Shown: in pieces, positions 46,964 to 56,867 of the stretch
Layout of the letters: each line of letters opens with the position of its first letter
How positions within the stretch are numbered: position 1 is the first letter of the stretch
Source: Nocardia flavorosea
Lineage (GTDB): Bacteria > Actinomycetota > Actinomycetes > Mycobacteriales > Mycobacteriaceae
Direction: 5' to 3'
NCBI RefSeq assembly: GCF_015477805.1
Contig: NZ_JADLQL010000003.1
Location: 186,001-250,000, forward strand
DNA length: 64,000 nt
Notes under the pieces: generated by a model
What the model was told of the DNA's origin: nothing
Seen by the model: only the letters and a program-made list of their open reading frames with translations
Database searches by the model: none
Program-made: the position numbers and the translations under genes

Positions 46964-48154
46964 ATGCACGCCCATCCTCTGGTAACGGAATACCTGCGGC
47001 TCGGATTGGCATTCGACCGGCTCGAAGCGGGTTTCGTCGACGCCTACACCGGCGACCCGCGGTTACGGCAGGCCGTCGAGAACGCACCCCGGCCCGAGCC
47101 CCGGGAACTGGCCCGCACCGCCGCCCGGTTGCGGTCCGAACTCCCCGCCGCGGACCTGGGCCCGCAGCGCACCGAGTTCATCGATGTCCACCTGCGGGCG
47201 CTGGAATGCTCCGCCCGCAAGTTCGCGGGCGACGAGATCGGCTTCGTCGACGAGGTCAGCGCGTACTTCGACGTGGATATCGCGCCCGGCGATCCGGCCG
47301 ATTACCACGAGGCACACCGCAAGATCGACGAGGTACTGGGCGGCGAGGGCCCGCTCGCCGAGCGGATGGCGGCCCACCGCAAAGCCGACGAGATCCCGCC
47401 GGAGCGCCTGGAAGCCTGCGTGCACGCATTCTCCGGCGCGCTACGCGAACTGGTGCGGCAACGGTACCCGCTGCCCGACAACGAACACGTCACCTACGAA
47501 GTGGTCGGCGACAAGCCGTGGTCGGGGTTCAACTACTACCTGGGCAATTATCGTTCGAAAGTCGCGATCAATTCCGATCTGCGCCAGCATATGGCGGCAC
47601 TCCCGAAACTCATCGCGCACGAGGCCTACCCGGGTCACCACACCGAGCACTGCCGCAAGGAAGCCGGACTGGTGGCCGCGGGCCAGGGTGAGCAGACGAT
47701 CTTCCTGGTGAACACGCCACAGTGCCTGATGGCCGAAGGTCTCGCCGATCTGGCACTGCGCTCGATCATCGGCCCCGGCTGGGGGAAATGGGCGCAGGAG
47801 ATCTACGCCGACCTGGGCCTGCGGTTCGACGGTGACCGCGCCGAACAGCTGTCGGATGCCTCGGCGCAACTGCTCGGTGTCCGCCAGGATGCGGCACTCA
47901 TGCTGCACGATCAGGGCAAGGACGCCGACGAAGTGGCCGGCTTCCTGGAACGCTGGTCGTTGACCACACCCGACCGCGCCCGCCAATCGCTGCGCTTCCT
48001 GTCGTCCCCGCTGTGGCGCGCCTACATCAGCACCTACGTGGAGGGCTACAAACTGCTCGGCAGCTGGCTCGACCGAGCCACGGACCTCGACGACCGCGCC
48101 GACCGGTTCCGCCGCCTGCTCGATGAACCCCTCATCCCGTCCTCGCTGCGCTGA
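46964..48154 (+). CDS. DUF885-like putative metalloprotein
   Basis: The 396-residue cytosolic protein has a zinc-protease-like motif HEAYPGHH at 219-226 (a variant of HExxH seen in DUF885 proteins). A downstream AEGLADLALRSI could supply a further ligand. The rest is alpha-helical. Proteins with this motif are annotated as putative carboxypeptidase-like proteins, but no activity is assured. ATG 46964 has GGAGGG immediately upstream and TATCGT further up. A six-unit 18-bp repeat follows the stop in the same frame. Confidence 0.86.
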   Translation: MHAHPLVTEYLRLGLAFDRLEAGFVDAYTGDPRLRQAVENAPRPEPRELARTAARLRSELPAADLGPQRTEFIDVHLRALECSARKFAGDEIGFVDEVSAYFDVDIAPGDPADYHEAHRKIDEVLGGEGPLAERMAAHRKADEIPPERLEACVHAFSGALRELVRQRYPLPDNEHVTYEVVGDKPWSGFNYYLGNYRSKVAINSDLRQHMAALPKLIAHEAYPGHHTEHCRKEAGLVAAGQGEQTIFLVNTPQCLMAEGLADLALRSIIGPGWGKWAQEIYADLGLRFDGDRAEQLSDASAQLLGVRQDAALMLHDQGKDADEVAGFLERWSLTTPDRARQSLRFLSSPLWRAYISTYVEGYKLLGSWLDRATDLDDRADRFRRLLDEPLIPSSLR

Positions 48155-48178
48155 TCCGTCCGGCCAACCCGTTTCGGG

Positions 48179-48286
48179 GTCTATTGCGGGACCGGCGTCT
48201 ACTGCGAGCAGCGGGTCTACTACGAGACTCGCGTCCAGCGCGAGACCAGGGTCTACGCCGACAGCAGCGCCTACCTCGAGAACGGA
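48179..48286 (+). repeat. Six degenerate tandem units of 18 bp
   Basis: Units start at 48179, 48197, 48215, 48233, 48251 and 48269, with a core such as GTCTACTACGAGACTCGC. They are in the frame of the preceding DUF885 gene but after its stop. If read, they would give hexapeptides such as VYCEQR and VYYETR. Confidence 0.75.
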
Positions 48287-48399
48287 GAGGCAGCAGGGCC
48301 GACCCCGAGCAGGTGGGATCAACCACGAGAGCAGCGCCGACTCGGACGCCAGGGGGCAACAGGCCCCACCCCCCGACGTCTGATGCGGCACCGTAAACA

Positions 48400-48405
48400 T
48401 AGACT
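48400..48405 (+). promoter_or_regulatory. -10 hexamer TAGACT of a leaderless glyA promoter
   Basis: TAGACT ends exactly 6 nt before GTG 48412, the same hexamer and spacing as guaA. Confidence 0.65.
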
Positions 48406-48411
48406 GGCGTC

Positions 48412-49707
48412 GTGACGCAGACGACCGCCTCTGTCAATACCCAGTCTCTCGGTGAGCTCGATCCGGAGCTCGCCGCCGCGATGGCGGGCGAGCTCGCCCG
48501 TGAGCGCGACACCCTGGAGATGATCGCGTCGGAGAACTTCGTGCCGCGCGCGGTGCTGCAGGCGCAGGGCAGTGTGCTCACCAACAAGTACGCCGAGGGT
48601 TACCCCGGCCGCCGCTACTACGGCGGTTGCGAACATGTCGATGTCGTGGAGAACCTGGCCCGGGAACGCGCGAAGGCGCTGTTCGGGGCGGAGTTCGCGA
48701 ATGTGCAGCCGCATTCGGGCGCGCAGGCCAATGCCGCGGTGCTGATGTCGCTGATGGACCCCGGTGATCGGCTGCTCGGGCTGGATCTGGCGCATGGCGG
48801 CCATCTCACACACGGTATGCGGCTGAACTTCTCCGGCAAGCTGTACGAGGTCCATTCCTATGGTGTGTCCAAAGAGGACCACCGGGTGGATATGGACAAT
48901 GTCCGGGCGATCGCGCGGGAATCGCGGCCGAAGGTGATCGTGGCCGGTTGGTCGGCGTATCCGCGGCATCAGGATTTCGCGGCGTTCCGGGAGATCGCCG
49001 ACGAGGTCGGTGCCTATCTGTGGGTGGATATGGCGCATTTCGCCGGGCTGGTCGCGGCCGGGCTGCATCCGTCGCCGGTGCCGTACGCGGACGTCGTCTC
49101 CTCCACTGTGCACAAAACGCTCGGCGGCCCGCGGTCCGGTCTGATCCTGGCCAAGCAGGATTACGCCAAGAAGCTGAACAGTTCGGTGTTCCCGGGTCAG
49201 CAGGGCGGCCCGCTCATGCATGTCATCGCGGCCAAGGCGGTGGCTTTCAAGATCGCGGGCACGCCGGAGTTCGCCGAGCGGCAGCAGCGCACGATTTCCG
49301 GTGCGAAGATCCTGGCCGAACGTCTCACCGCGGCCGATGTCGCGAACAACGGCGTCAGTGTGCTCACCGGCGGTACGGATGTGCACCTGGTCCTGGTGGA
49401 CCTGCGCAATTCCGATATCGACGGCCAGCAGGGTGAGGATCTGCTACACGAAATCGGTATCACGGTGAACCGGAACGCGGTCCCGTTCGACCCGCGCCCC
49501 CCGATGGTGACCTCCGGCCTGCGTATCGGCACCGCCGCCCTGGCCACCCGCGGTTTCGGTGATACCGAGTTCACCGAGGTCGCCGATATCATCGGCACCG
49601 CTCTGGCCGGGGGCGCCGATCTGGACGCGTTGCGCGCCCGGGTGACGAAACTCGCCCAGGACTTCCCGCTGTACCAGGACCTCGAGGACTGGAACCTCCT
49701 GGGCTGA
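48412..49707 (+). CDS. glyA: Serine hydroxymethyltransferase
   Basis: The 431-residue PLP enzyme interconverts serine and glycine with tetrahydrofolate, supplying one-carbon units. The PLP lysine is Lys235 ([13 protein letters not shown]). Other family blocks are [46 protein letters not shown] and [17 protein letters not shown]. The start is a leaderless GTG. It follows coaA in the mycobacterial order (Rv1092c, Rv1093). Confidence 0.97.
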   Translation: MTQTTASVNTQSLGELDPELAAAMAGELARERDTLEMIASENFVPRAVLQAQGSVLTNKYAEGYPGRRYYGGCEHVDVVENLARERAKALFGAEFANVQPHSGAQANAAVLMSLMDPGDRLLGLDLAHGGHLTHGMRLNFSGKLYEVHSYGVSKEDHRVDMDNVRAIARESRPKVIVAGWSAYPRHQDFAAFREIADEVGAYLWVDMAHFAGLVAAGLHPSPVPYADVVSSTVHKTLGGPRSGLILAKQDYAKKLNSSVFPGQQGGPLMHVIAAKAVAFKIAGTPEFAERQQRTISGAKILAERLTAADVANNGVSVLTGGTDVHLVLVDLRNSDIDGQQGEDLLHEIGITVNRNAVPFDPRPPMVTSGLRIGTAALATRGFGDTEFTEVADIIGTALAGGADLDALRARVTKLAQDFPLYQDLEDWNLLG

Positions 49708-49804
49708 TATCCACGCGGCGGAACCGGCTCGGGCACAACAGGTCCGGGCCGCCGCCGAGTGTGATCATCGCGGCGGTCTCCACCGGGTGGCGCCGCGCTG
49801 GAGC

Positions 49805-50098
49805 ATGATGCCGGCCGCTGCCGCCGGTCGGGGACAGGGCCTACGGGAAACCCGCTCACCCGGCGAGTTCGACGACTACTGTGCTCGTGTGGGGATCACC
49901 GAATACGCACCGGGCGACGTTGTCCACTTTCCCGCAGGACCGTTCTGGGATGTCTGTGGAGTCGTCCGGGAGGTCGACACCGGGCGCGGCGAGCTACGCA
50001 TCGAATTCGATGAGGGGCTGGTTCACCGCGACGGTGGGGTACTGCGGGGCCGGCGGCACAGCATGACCGTCCGGTTCGACGAGGTCGAGCTGTTCTAG
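49805..50098 (+). CDS. Small hypothetical protein
   Basis: The product of about 97 residues has a short Ala/Gly/Arg-rich start followed by a compact beta-rich domain: YAPGDVVHFPAGPFWDVCGV, VREVDTGRGELRIEFDEG and RHSMTVRFDEVELF. The pattern suggests a small SH3-like or KOW-like barrel, which is inference from strand spacing. The start is unclear; ATG 49805 or 49808 and GTG 49787 are possible. There are no membrane parts. No family is recognised. Confidence 0.6.
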   Translation: MMPAAAAGRGQGLRETRSPGEFDDYCARVGITEYAPGDVVHFPAGPFWDVCGVVREVDTGRGELRIEFDEGLVHRDGGVLRGRRHSMTVRFDEVELF

Positions 50099-50157
50099 CC
50101 GTGTGGTCCGGGAGCGTATTCTGCGCCGAGTACCGGTGCCCGGTCTAGGCTCGGGAG

Positions 50158-50571
50158 ATGGAAACCGAGCTGAACCAGAACGCGGTCACCACCGTCCGCG
50201 AATTCTTCACCGCGATGGAGATCGGCGCGATCGGCGAAGCGCTGGAACTCGTGCATCCCGATATCGTCTGGAAGAACACCTCGCTACCGGACGTACGGGG
50301 CGCGCGGCGGGTCGGCAAACTGCTGCGCGGGCTGGACCGGGAGCAGTTCGGGTTCTCCGCGCGGATGCACCATATTGCTGCCGACGGTGCCGTCGTGCTC
50401 ACCGATCGCACCGATATCCTGCGCTTCGGGCCGGTGCGTATCGAGTTCTGGGTGATGGGCACCTTCGAACTGGTGGACGGCCGGATCATTCTGTGGCACG
50501 ACCATTTCAGCTGGGAGAATTTCCTGCGCGGCACCGTGATGGGCCTCGTCGGGGCCGTTCTCGGCCGCTGA
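50158..50571 (+). CDS. Limonene-1,2-epoxide hydrolase family protein (EphG-like)
   Basis: The 137-residue NTF2-fold protein carries the epoxide-hydrolase residues: Asn40 (VWKNTSLP), Arg84 and Asp86 (LTDRTDILRFG), and Asp115 in RIILWHDHFSWENF. These correspond to the Asn55, Arg99, Asp101 and Asp132 set of Rhodococcus limonene epoxide hydrolase. It would open an epoxide with water; Rv2740 (EphG) is a related mycobacterial protein. The physiological epoxide is unknown. A stem-loop follows the stop. Confidence 0.85.
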   Translation: METELNQNAVTTVREFFTAMEIGAIGEALELVHPDIVWKNTSLPDVRGARRVGKLLRGLDREQFGFSARMHHIAADGAVVLTDRTDILRFGPVRIEFWVMGTFELVDGRIILWHDHFSWENFLRGTVMGLVGAVLGR

Positions 50572-50603
50572 CCGCCATGGTGGCCGGGCCTCGCGGTTTC
50601 AAC

Positions 50604-50640
50604 GGCCGTTCGAGGGCGCCGTAGCGGCCCTCGAACGGCC
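50604..50640. terminator. 14-bp perfect stem-loop between convergent genes
   Basis: Arms 50604-50617 and 50627-50640 pair perfectly around a 9-nt loop, between the epoxide-hydrolase-like gene and phoH2. Confidence 0.8.
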
Positions 50641-50724
50641 TCGCCAGGTGGTTCGACGGACGGTCGGCGCCGTACTTCACGAACCTGTGCAGTCCGGGTA
50701 CGGCACCGACCGGCTATGCCGGCA

Positions 50725-52074
50725 TCAAGCGCTCGGCGCGTACTCCTCCAGCATCTCGGTGACCAGCGCCGCGATGGGCGAACGCTCGCTGCGGGTCAGG
50801 GTGATATGTGCGAACAAGGGGTGGCCCTTGAGTTTCTCGATCACCGCCGCGACCCCGTCGTGCCGGCCCACCCGCAGGTTGTCGCGCTGCGCCACATCGT
50901 GGGTGAGCACCACCCGGGAACCACTGCCCAGGCGGCTCAACACGGTGAGCAGCACATTGCGTTCCAGCGATTGGGCTTCGTCCACGATCACGAACGAATC
51001 GTGCAGTGACCGGCCGCGAATATGGGTCAGCGGAAGGACTTCGAGCATATCCCGGCTCAGTACCTCCTCCATCACCTCGCGACTGGCCAGCCCGTCGAGA
51101 GTGTCGAAGACGGCCTGCGCCCACGGGCCCATCTTCTCGTTCTCGGTTCCGGGGAGATAGCCGAGTTCCTGCCCCCCTACCGCGTACAGGGGCCGGAACA
51201 CGACGACCTTGCGGTGGGAGCGCTTCTCCAGCACCGCTTCCAGACCCGCGGTCAGTGCCAGCGCCGATTTACCGGTGCCCGCACGGCCACCGAGCGAGAC
51301 GATCCCGACGCTTTCGTCCAGCAGCAGATCCAGCGCGACCCGCTGCTCCGCGGAACGGCCGTGCAGCCCGAACGCCTCCCGTTCCCGCACCAGTTGCACC
51401 CGTTTGTCCGCGGTGACGCGGCCGAGCGCACTGGAACCGTTGCCCAGCAGCCGGATTCCGGTGTGGCAGGGCAACTCGCGCGCCTCGTCCAGGTCGACCA
51501 CCGATTCGCTGTAGAGCTGGTCGACGATTTCGGAGGCGGTGTCGATTTCGACCATGCCCGACCAACCGGAGGTCACCACGTCCTGGGCGTGATATCCCTC
51601 CGCGCGCAGACCTACCGCGCTGGCCTTCACCCGCATCGGGATGTCCTTGGATACCAGCACCACCTGCCGGCCGTCCGCGGCGAGGTTCAACGCGCAGGCC
51701 AGGATGCGGGAATCATTGCTCTCGGTACGGAAGCCGACCGGTAGCACCGTGGGATCGGTGTGGTTCAGTTCTACCTGCAATGTGCCGCCTTCGGTGCCGA
51801 TCGGCAACGGCTCGTCCAGCCGGTCGTGGGTCACCCGCAGATCGTCGAGCATGCGCAGGGCTTCCCGGGCGAACCAGCCGAGTTCGTGGTGGTGCCGTTT
51901 GCCTTCGAGTTCGCTGATCACGACCAGCGGTAACACCACCTGATGTTCACCGAACCGGGTTACCGCCCAGGGGTCGGACAGCAGTACGGAGGTGTCGATG
52001 ACGAAGGTCTTCAAACCTTTCTCAATGAAGCGAGAATTCGCCGAGGGGGCGGATACGGAGCGATTATCAGTCAC
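50725..52074 (-). CDS. phoH2: PhoH2, PIN-domain/PhoH helicase-RNase fusion
   Basis: The 449-residue protein has an N-terminal PIN RNase domain (acidic residues Asp27 in [11 protein letters not shown], Glu55 in VISELEGKR, Asp144 in LVSKDIPMR) fused to a PhoH ATPase with Walker A GRAGTGKS (263-270) and Walker [10 protein letters not shown]. Characterised mycobacterial PhoH2 unwinds and cleaves RNA. In mycobacteria an antitoxin-like phoAT gene was reported just upstream; I see no convincing equivalent here. GTG 52074 has GGAG six bases upstream. It matches Rv1095. Confidence 0.95.
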   Translation of the reverse strand: MTDNRSVSAPSANSRFIEKGLKTFVIDTSVLLSDPWAVTRFGEHQVVLPLVVISELEGKRHHHELGWFAREALRMLDDLRVTHDRLDEPLPIGTEGGTLQVELNHTDPTVLPVGFRTESNDSRILACALNLAADGRQVVLVSKDIPMRVKASAVGLRAEGYHAQDVVTSGWSGMVEIDTASEIVDQLYSESVVDLDEARELPCHTGIRLLGNGSSALGRVTADKRVQLVREREAFGLHGRSAEQRVALDLLLDESVGIVSLGGRAGTGKSALALTAGLEAVLEKRSHRKVVVFRPLYAVGGQELGYLPGTENEKMGPWAQAVFDTLDGLASREVMEEVLSRDMLEVLPLTHIRGRSLHDSFVIVDEAQSLERNVLLTVLSRLGSGSRVVLTHDVAQRDNLRVGRHDGVAAVIEKLKGHPLFAHITLTRSERSPIAALVTEMLEEYAPSA

Positions 52075-52471
52075 GGTAGGCTCCTAGGTCTGCGCGGCAC
52101 CCACACAGACAGTCTCGCTGGGCCGGTCGGTCCGGATGGCTGCTGACGGGGTGCGTCAGCAGCCACGAGGACCGGGTGCCGGCCCCCTCGTACTGAGTTG
52201 CTCAGTCACGGTCAGGACCTCCCGAGCGAGCCACAACGCGTGACCCGCCACTGACGAAGCTACCCCGTACCTGCCCCTTCGCGCTCGAAGAAATGCGGGA
52301 GGGTTTGATGAATTCGGTGTGAACGGGGTCCCGAATCAGGCTATTCAAGCAGGTCAGACAGGCTATTCGCGGTATCGTTCGGATGTCGTCGGGGGATGGC
52401 CGCGGTCGGCCGTCCGAGGCTCGGGTTCGCCCCGTATTCGCCCCGGCCGGTACGTCCGGCGCTGTCGCCGG
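52075..52471. other. Leader/intergenic region upstream of phoH2
   Basis: No gene is seen in this 397-bp stretch. It holds a perfect 11-bp stem-loop (52138-52148/52154-52164) 64-90 nt upstream of phoH2, which would fall in the phoH2 leader RNA or mark a terminator. A small ACTGAG/CTCAGT inverted pair lies at 52192-52206. Confidence 0.5.
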
Positions 52472-52855
52472 CTATTCGCCCAGGGACTGCATCAGTACGG
52501 GAATGTGGCTGTTGTCTGGATCTTTGACCGCGGTGACGAGCGTGACCGGCGGGTTGGTCCGTGCCAGGCCGCGCAACCGGACGAGTACCTCCCGGGCCGT
52601 CCGGCCCGCGAGTTCTTCGCGATATCGGTCCGCGAAATCGTCGCGGCGGCTCTCCGGATCTTCGTGGAACCAGCGGCGCAGCTCGGTCGAGGGCGTGAGG
52701 TCCTTGGCCCATTCGTCGATCCGGGCCGCGGATTTGGTCACCCCGCGCGGCCACAGCCGATCGACCAGCACCCGGTAACCGTCATCCGGTTCCGGTGCCT
52801 CGTAGGCCCGTTTGACCTGGAAGCCGCGAGGGACGGGGTAGGTTTCGTCGGTCAT
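52472..52855 (-). CDS. DUF488 family protein (YeaO-like)
   Basis: The 127-residue protein matches the DUF488 pattern: VKRAYEAPEPDDGYRVLVDR, LWPRGVTKSAARIDEWAKDL, then RRWFHEDPESRRDDFADRYR and TLVTAVKDPDNSHIPVL. It is a small soluble protein of unknown activity that is widespread in bacteria. The start ATG 52855 suits the family length. It has a convergent-free position, 397 bp upstream of phoH2 on the same strand. Confidence 0.88.
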   Translation of the reverse strand: MTDETYPVPRGFQVKRAYEAPEPDDGYRVLVDRLWPRGVTKSAARIDEWAKDLTPSTELRRWFHEDPESRRDDFADRYREELAGRTAREVLVRLRGLARTNPPVTLVTAVKDPDNSHIPVLMQSLGE

Positions 52856-52948
52856 GACGCCATCGCATCATGCGGGCCGGCCGGTCCGGGAGCGCCACGC
52901 GGGGCGAAGCGCCCGGCCGGAAACGCGACCGGACACCACCGGCGGGAT

Positions 52949-52954
52949 TAGAGT
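52949..52954 (+). promoter_or_regulatory. -10 hexamer TAGAGT of a leaderless promoter
   Basis: TAGAGT ends exactly 6 nt before ATG 52961, as in the fic gene. Confidence 0.6.
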
Positions 52955-52960
52955 CGGCGT

Positions 52961-53233
52961 ATGGGCACGAACGAGGAGTTGGAAGGCCTGTCGTCGAAAG
53001 AACTGCACGACCGGGCGGTCAAGCTCGCGGTGCGGCACGGCGATATCCGTTTCCTCTGGCAGTTGCTCACTCGTATACCCGCCGCGGAGGCCACAGCGGG
53101 GCGGGTCGGGGAGAGCGAGGCCGATATCAAATGGGTGGTCCCCATGCTCGACGATTACGTCCATGCCGGCGACGGCGACCTCGCCGAGGCGTTGCGCGGG
53201 TTCTACCTGGACTACCTGCGCGAGCACTCCTGA
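52961..53233 (+). CDS. Small conserved helical protein, function unknown
   Basis: The 90-residue, acidic, all-helical protein reads ELEGLSSKELHDRAVKLAVR, DIRFLWQLLTRIPAAEATAG and ADIKWVVPMLDDYVHAGDG. Similar short proteins occur in mycobacteria and nocardiae as hypotheticals, from general memory. The start is supported by a leaderless promoter. It shares a bidirectional stem-loop with the convergent DUF779 gene. No role can be assigned. Confidence 0.75.
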   Translation: MGTNEELEGLSSKELHDRAVKLAVRHGDIRFLWQLLTRIPAAEATAGRVGESEADIKWVVPMLDDYVHAGDGDLAEALRGFYLDYLREHS

Positions 53234-53336
53234 ACTCGCCGGTAGGTGGTCCTGTGCCGTCCTAATGCAGGACCGTCACCTGGAGGTCATGCTTCTTCCG
53301 GAACGTCTTTGATCCGGATGGCAACGCTCATACCCA

Positions 53337-53371
53337 CAGGGTATATGCGCATGGCATGCGCATATACCCTG
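53337..53371. terminator. 16-bp perfect stem-loop 6 nt after the DUF779 stop
   Basis: Arms 53337-53352 and 53356-53371 pair perfectly around GGC. The stem is partly AT-rich (TATATGCGCAT) and so stands out from the local composition. It lies between convergent genes. Confidence 0.8.
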
Positions 53372-53376
53372 TCGTT

Positions 53377-53768
53377 CTACTCGGCGCCCGTCCTCGGTGG
53401 TGGCGCGGATTCCAGCTGGAGGAATTCGTCGTCGGTGAGCAGGCGGGAACGGATCAGGAACCGCACGCCCTCCGGAGCCTCCAGCGAGAAACCGCTGCCG
53501 CGGCCGGGCACCACGTCCACCGTCAGATGGGTATGTTTCCAGTATTCGTACTGGTCGGCGCTCATCCAGAACGGTGTATCCGCATCGACCTCGCCGAGCA
53601 GCACATCCTGCCCGCCGACCCGGAACTCACCCCGCGGGTAACACATGGGCGCACTGCCGTCGCAGCAGCCGCCGGACTGGTGGAACATCACCGGGCCGTG
53701 CCGCTCGATCAACTCGTGCAGCAGGCGGGCCGCGGCCGCGGTGAGTTCCACCCGGTTCGGCTCCGGCA

Positions 53769-53769
<1 letters not shown>
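53377..53769 (-). CDS. DUF779 protein, partner of acetaldehyde-type dehydrogenase
   Basis: The 130-residue protein has the DUF779 Cys/His signature: VMFHQSGGCCDGSAPMCYP. GEFRVGGQDVLLGEV and the strand HLTVDVVPGRGSGFSLEAPE follow. Its ATG overlaps the dehydrogenase stop by one base (TGATG), so translation is coupled. The family is regularly found beside aldehyde dehydrogenases of this type. It may act in metal handling or enzyme maturation, which is inference. A stem-loop directly follows. Confidence 0.9.
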
Positions 53770-55286
<1,517 letters not shown>

Positions 55287-55402
55287 GAGGTACTCCTCGC
55301 AATGGATTCGTGCGGTGCGCGCGGACCGAAACGAAGGCGGAGGTTCGCATCATGACGAGCTCCTCGTTCGACTCGGACACAGTGATACGCGCGGGGTGCT
55401 GT

Positions 55403-55418
55403 AGTGATACACCTCACT
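55403..55418. promoter_or_regulatory. CRP-like binding site upstream of the dehydrogenase operon
   Basis: The site AGTGATACACCTCACT fits the CRP core GTGA-N6-TCAC symmetrically. A second AGTGATAC half-site lies at 55381-55388. It is about 120 bp upstream of the dehydrogenase ATG. cAMP-CRP regulation is plausible, as a cyclase is encoded in this window. Confidence 0.55.
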
Positions 55419-55419
55419 A

Positions 55420-55868
55420 TGCCGCTCCTGCGTCGGGGGTGCACGGAGTTCCCGCGGAATGACCGGCCGGGGATTCGCAGGAGTGAGCAGTCACGGTCCG
55501 AAGTCGGCTGTTCCGCGCGATCGATATCGCCGATTCCGCCGAGCCGCGAGGTTTCGATCTCGACCATGCCCGGCACAGCATGACGGTGACCCGGTCGATG
55601 GATGACCGAAGACCGAGTGGCTCGGGGCCGGGCAGTTCCGGTTGCTGTGGCGCGGGCGCTCGCCGACACCGCTGCGGGGCGGGGGCGTGGCAGGTGCTGT
55701 CTGCTGCGGTGTACAGCGTGGCTCCGGTTCGGCGATGAGCTCCGGGCCCGGTCGGGTGGCGCCGGTTTGCCGCAGTAGACGAGTCCAGCGGGGCAAACGC
55801 GGGAACCGGGGTGCGATGGAGTGCGTCCATTAGGGTGAGTGAAGTTTACGAAAGGGTGGGCCGGCGCT
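55420..55868. other. Gene-free stretch upstream of the type VII cassette
   Basis: No convincing gene is seen on either strand. The sequence changes from GC-rich to visibly lower GC near 55830, where the cassette begins. No clear -10 hexamer precedes ATG 55869. Confidence 0.45.
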
Positions 55869-56237
55869 ATGGATGTGGGGCAGGGGACTGCGAACGGGCT
55901 GTATCAGCAAGCTGTGGCGGGGACTTTCCGGATGGAGCGAGGAGCTGCGGAGCGCTGCGCAGCGGTGTACACACGATTAGTGGACACCTGCCTGGACCAG
56001 CAGATAATAGACTCCGAAAGCCTGCACCGATTAGGCGGATTCGGCGGATTCGTGTCAGCGCAGCAACTGCAGGAAGGGTTTCTGGCCAAAGGGACTGCGG
56101 CAACGGATGCGCTTCTGGGTTTGAAGGAAGCTGCATTGCGTATGGCCGCAGCTTATCTTCACGCTGGTGGCGCAATCGAGGAAGCAGACGCGATGAATAG
56201 TCGTGCGCTGAGTGTCATTGGAGAGGCTGTGGAATGA
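55869..56237 (+). CDS. PE/WXG100-like small helical-hairpin protein
   Basis: The 122-residue protein consists of two amphipathic helical regions (LYQQAVAGTFRMERGAAERC and ATDALLGLKEAALRMAAAYL) separated by a turn containing GGFGGFVSAQ. This recalls PE or WXG100 proteins, with GGFGGF in place of a WxG turn. The classical YxxxD/E export signal is not evident. It is first in a four-gene set with a DUF3558 lipoprotein, a PPE-like protein and an EspG-like chaperone, so it is probably the partner of the PPE-like protein. GTG 55839 is an alternative start. Confidence 0.7.
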   Translation: MDVGQGTANGLYQQAVAGTFRMERGAAERCAAVYTRLVDTCLDQQIIDSESLHRLGGFGGFVSAQQLQEGFLAKGTAATDALLGLKEAALRMAAAYLHAGGAIEEADAMNSRALSVIGEAVE

Positions 56238-56863
56238 TTTCTCGAAACTTGCTGGCCGTTGCTGCTGCCGCGGGAGCTTTTATGGGGTTGGTGGCTTGTT
56301 CCACTCCCGCTGAGCCGCGTGAGACGGCCGTGGCTACATCTGAATCGTCTGAGGTCTCACGAACAGGCTCGGCGCGGCCGACATTGACCGAGTCGCGTTT
56401 GCAACCGCCGCCTTTGGAGAACGACTATACGAACCAGGGGCGGCCCGAGGTGGTGTTCGATCCGTGTACATGGATCAATGACGAGGCGGTGAGCGAGGCG
56501 GGTCTTGATCCGGCCACACGGCGCCGAGGCCAGGACGTAGTAGCGGAATATACATTCTTGACATGTAACTTCGATGGAGAACTTCGCAACCTCTCGATCG
56601 AATCCGGCAATGTCGCTTGGGAAGAGGACTTGCAGAGGTACAGCGGAGTCAGTGAGCCGTTGACGGTAAACGGCCGGGAAGCTCTGCTGGTGCAAGACCC
56701 AGATCAGGAGCGGGTTTGCGGCATTCATGTGCGGACCGAGGTCGGGTTTGTCATGTTCAGCTCAACCCGCACTTTCGAAGGCAACGAGGCAGGACTTCAG
56801 CGTTGCGACGGCGTTCTGGAGATCGTGACAGCGCTGGAACCCGAAATCGGGCCGGAGAACTGA
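56234..56863 (+). CDS. DUF3558-family lipoprotein
   Basis: The 209-residue precursor has a signal peptide and lipobox GLVAC (Cys22). A Ser/Thr/Glu-rich spacer precedes a domain with FDPCTWINDEAVSEAGLDP, TFLTCNFDGE and VCGIHVRTEVGFVMF, matching the DUF3558 pattern of paired Cys (FDPC, C, C, RCD) found in Nocardia and Rhodococcus lipoproteins. The ATG overlaps the previous stop (ATGA). Being in a type VII cassette suggests a cell-surface role with the exported proteins. Confidence 0.85.
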   Translation: MISRNLLAVAAAAGAFMGLVACSTPAEPRETAVATSESSEVSRTGSARPTLTESRLQPPPLENDYTNQGRPEVVFDPCTWINDEAVSEAGLDPATRRRGQDVVAEYTFLTCNFDGELRNLSIESGNVAWEEDLQRYSGVSEPLTVNGREALLVQDPDQERVCGIHVRTEVGFVMFSSTRTFEGNEAGLQRCDGVLEIVTALEPEIGPEN

Positions 56864-56867
56864 AACG

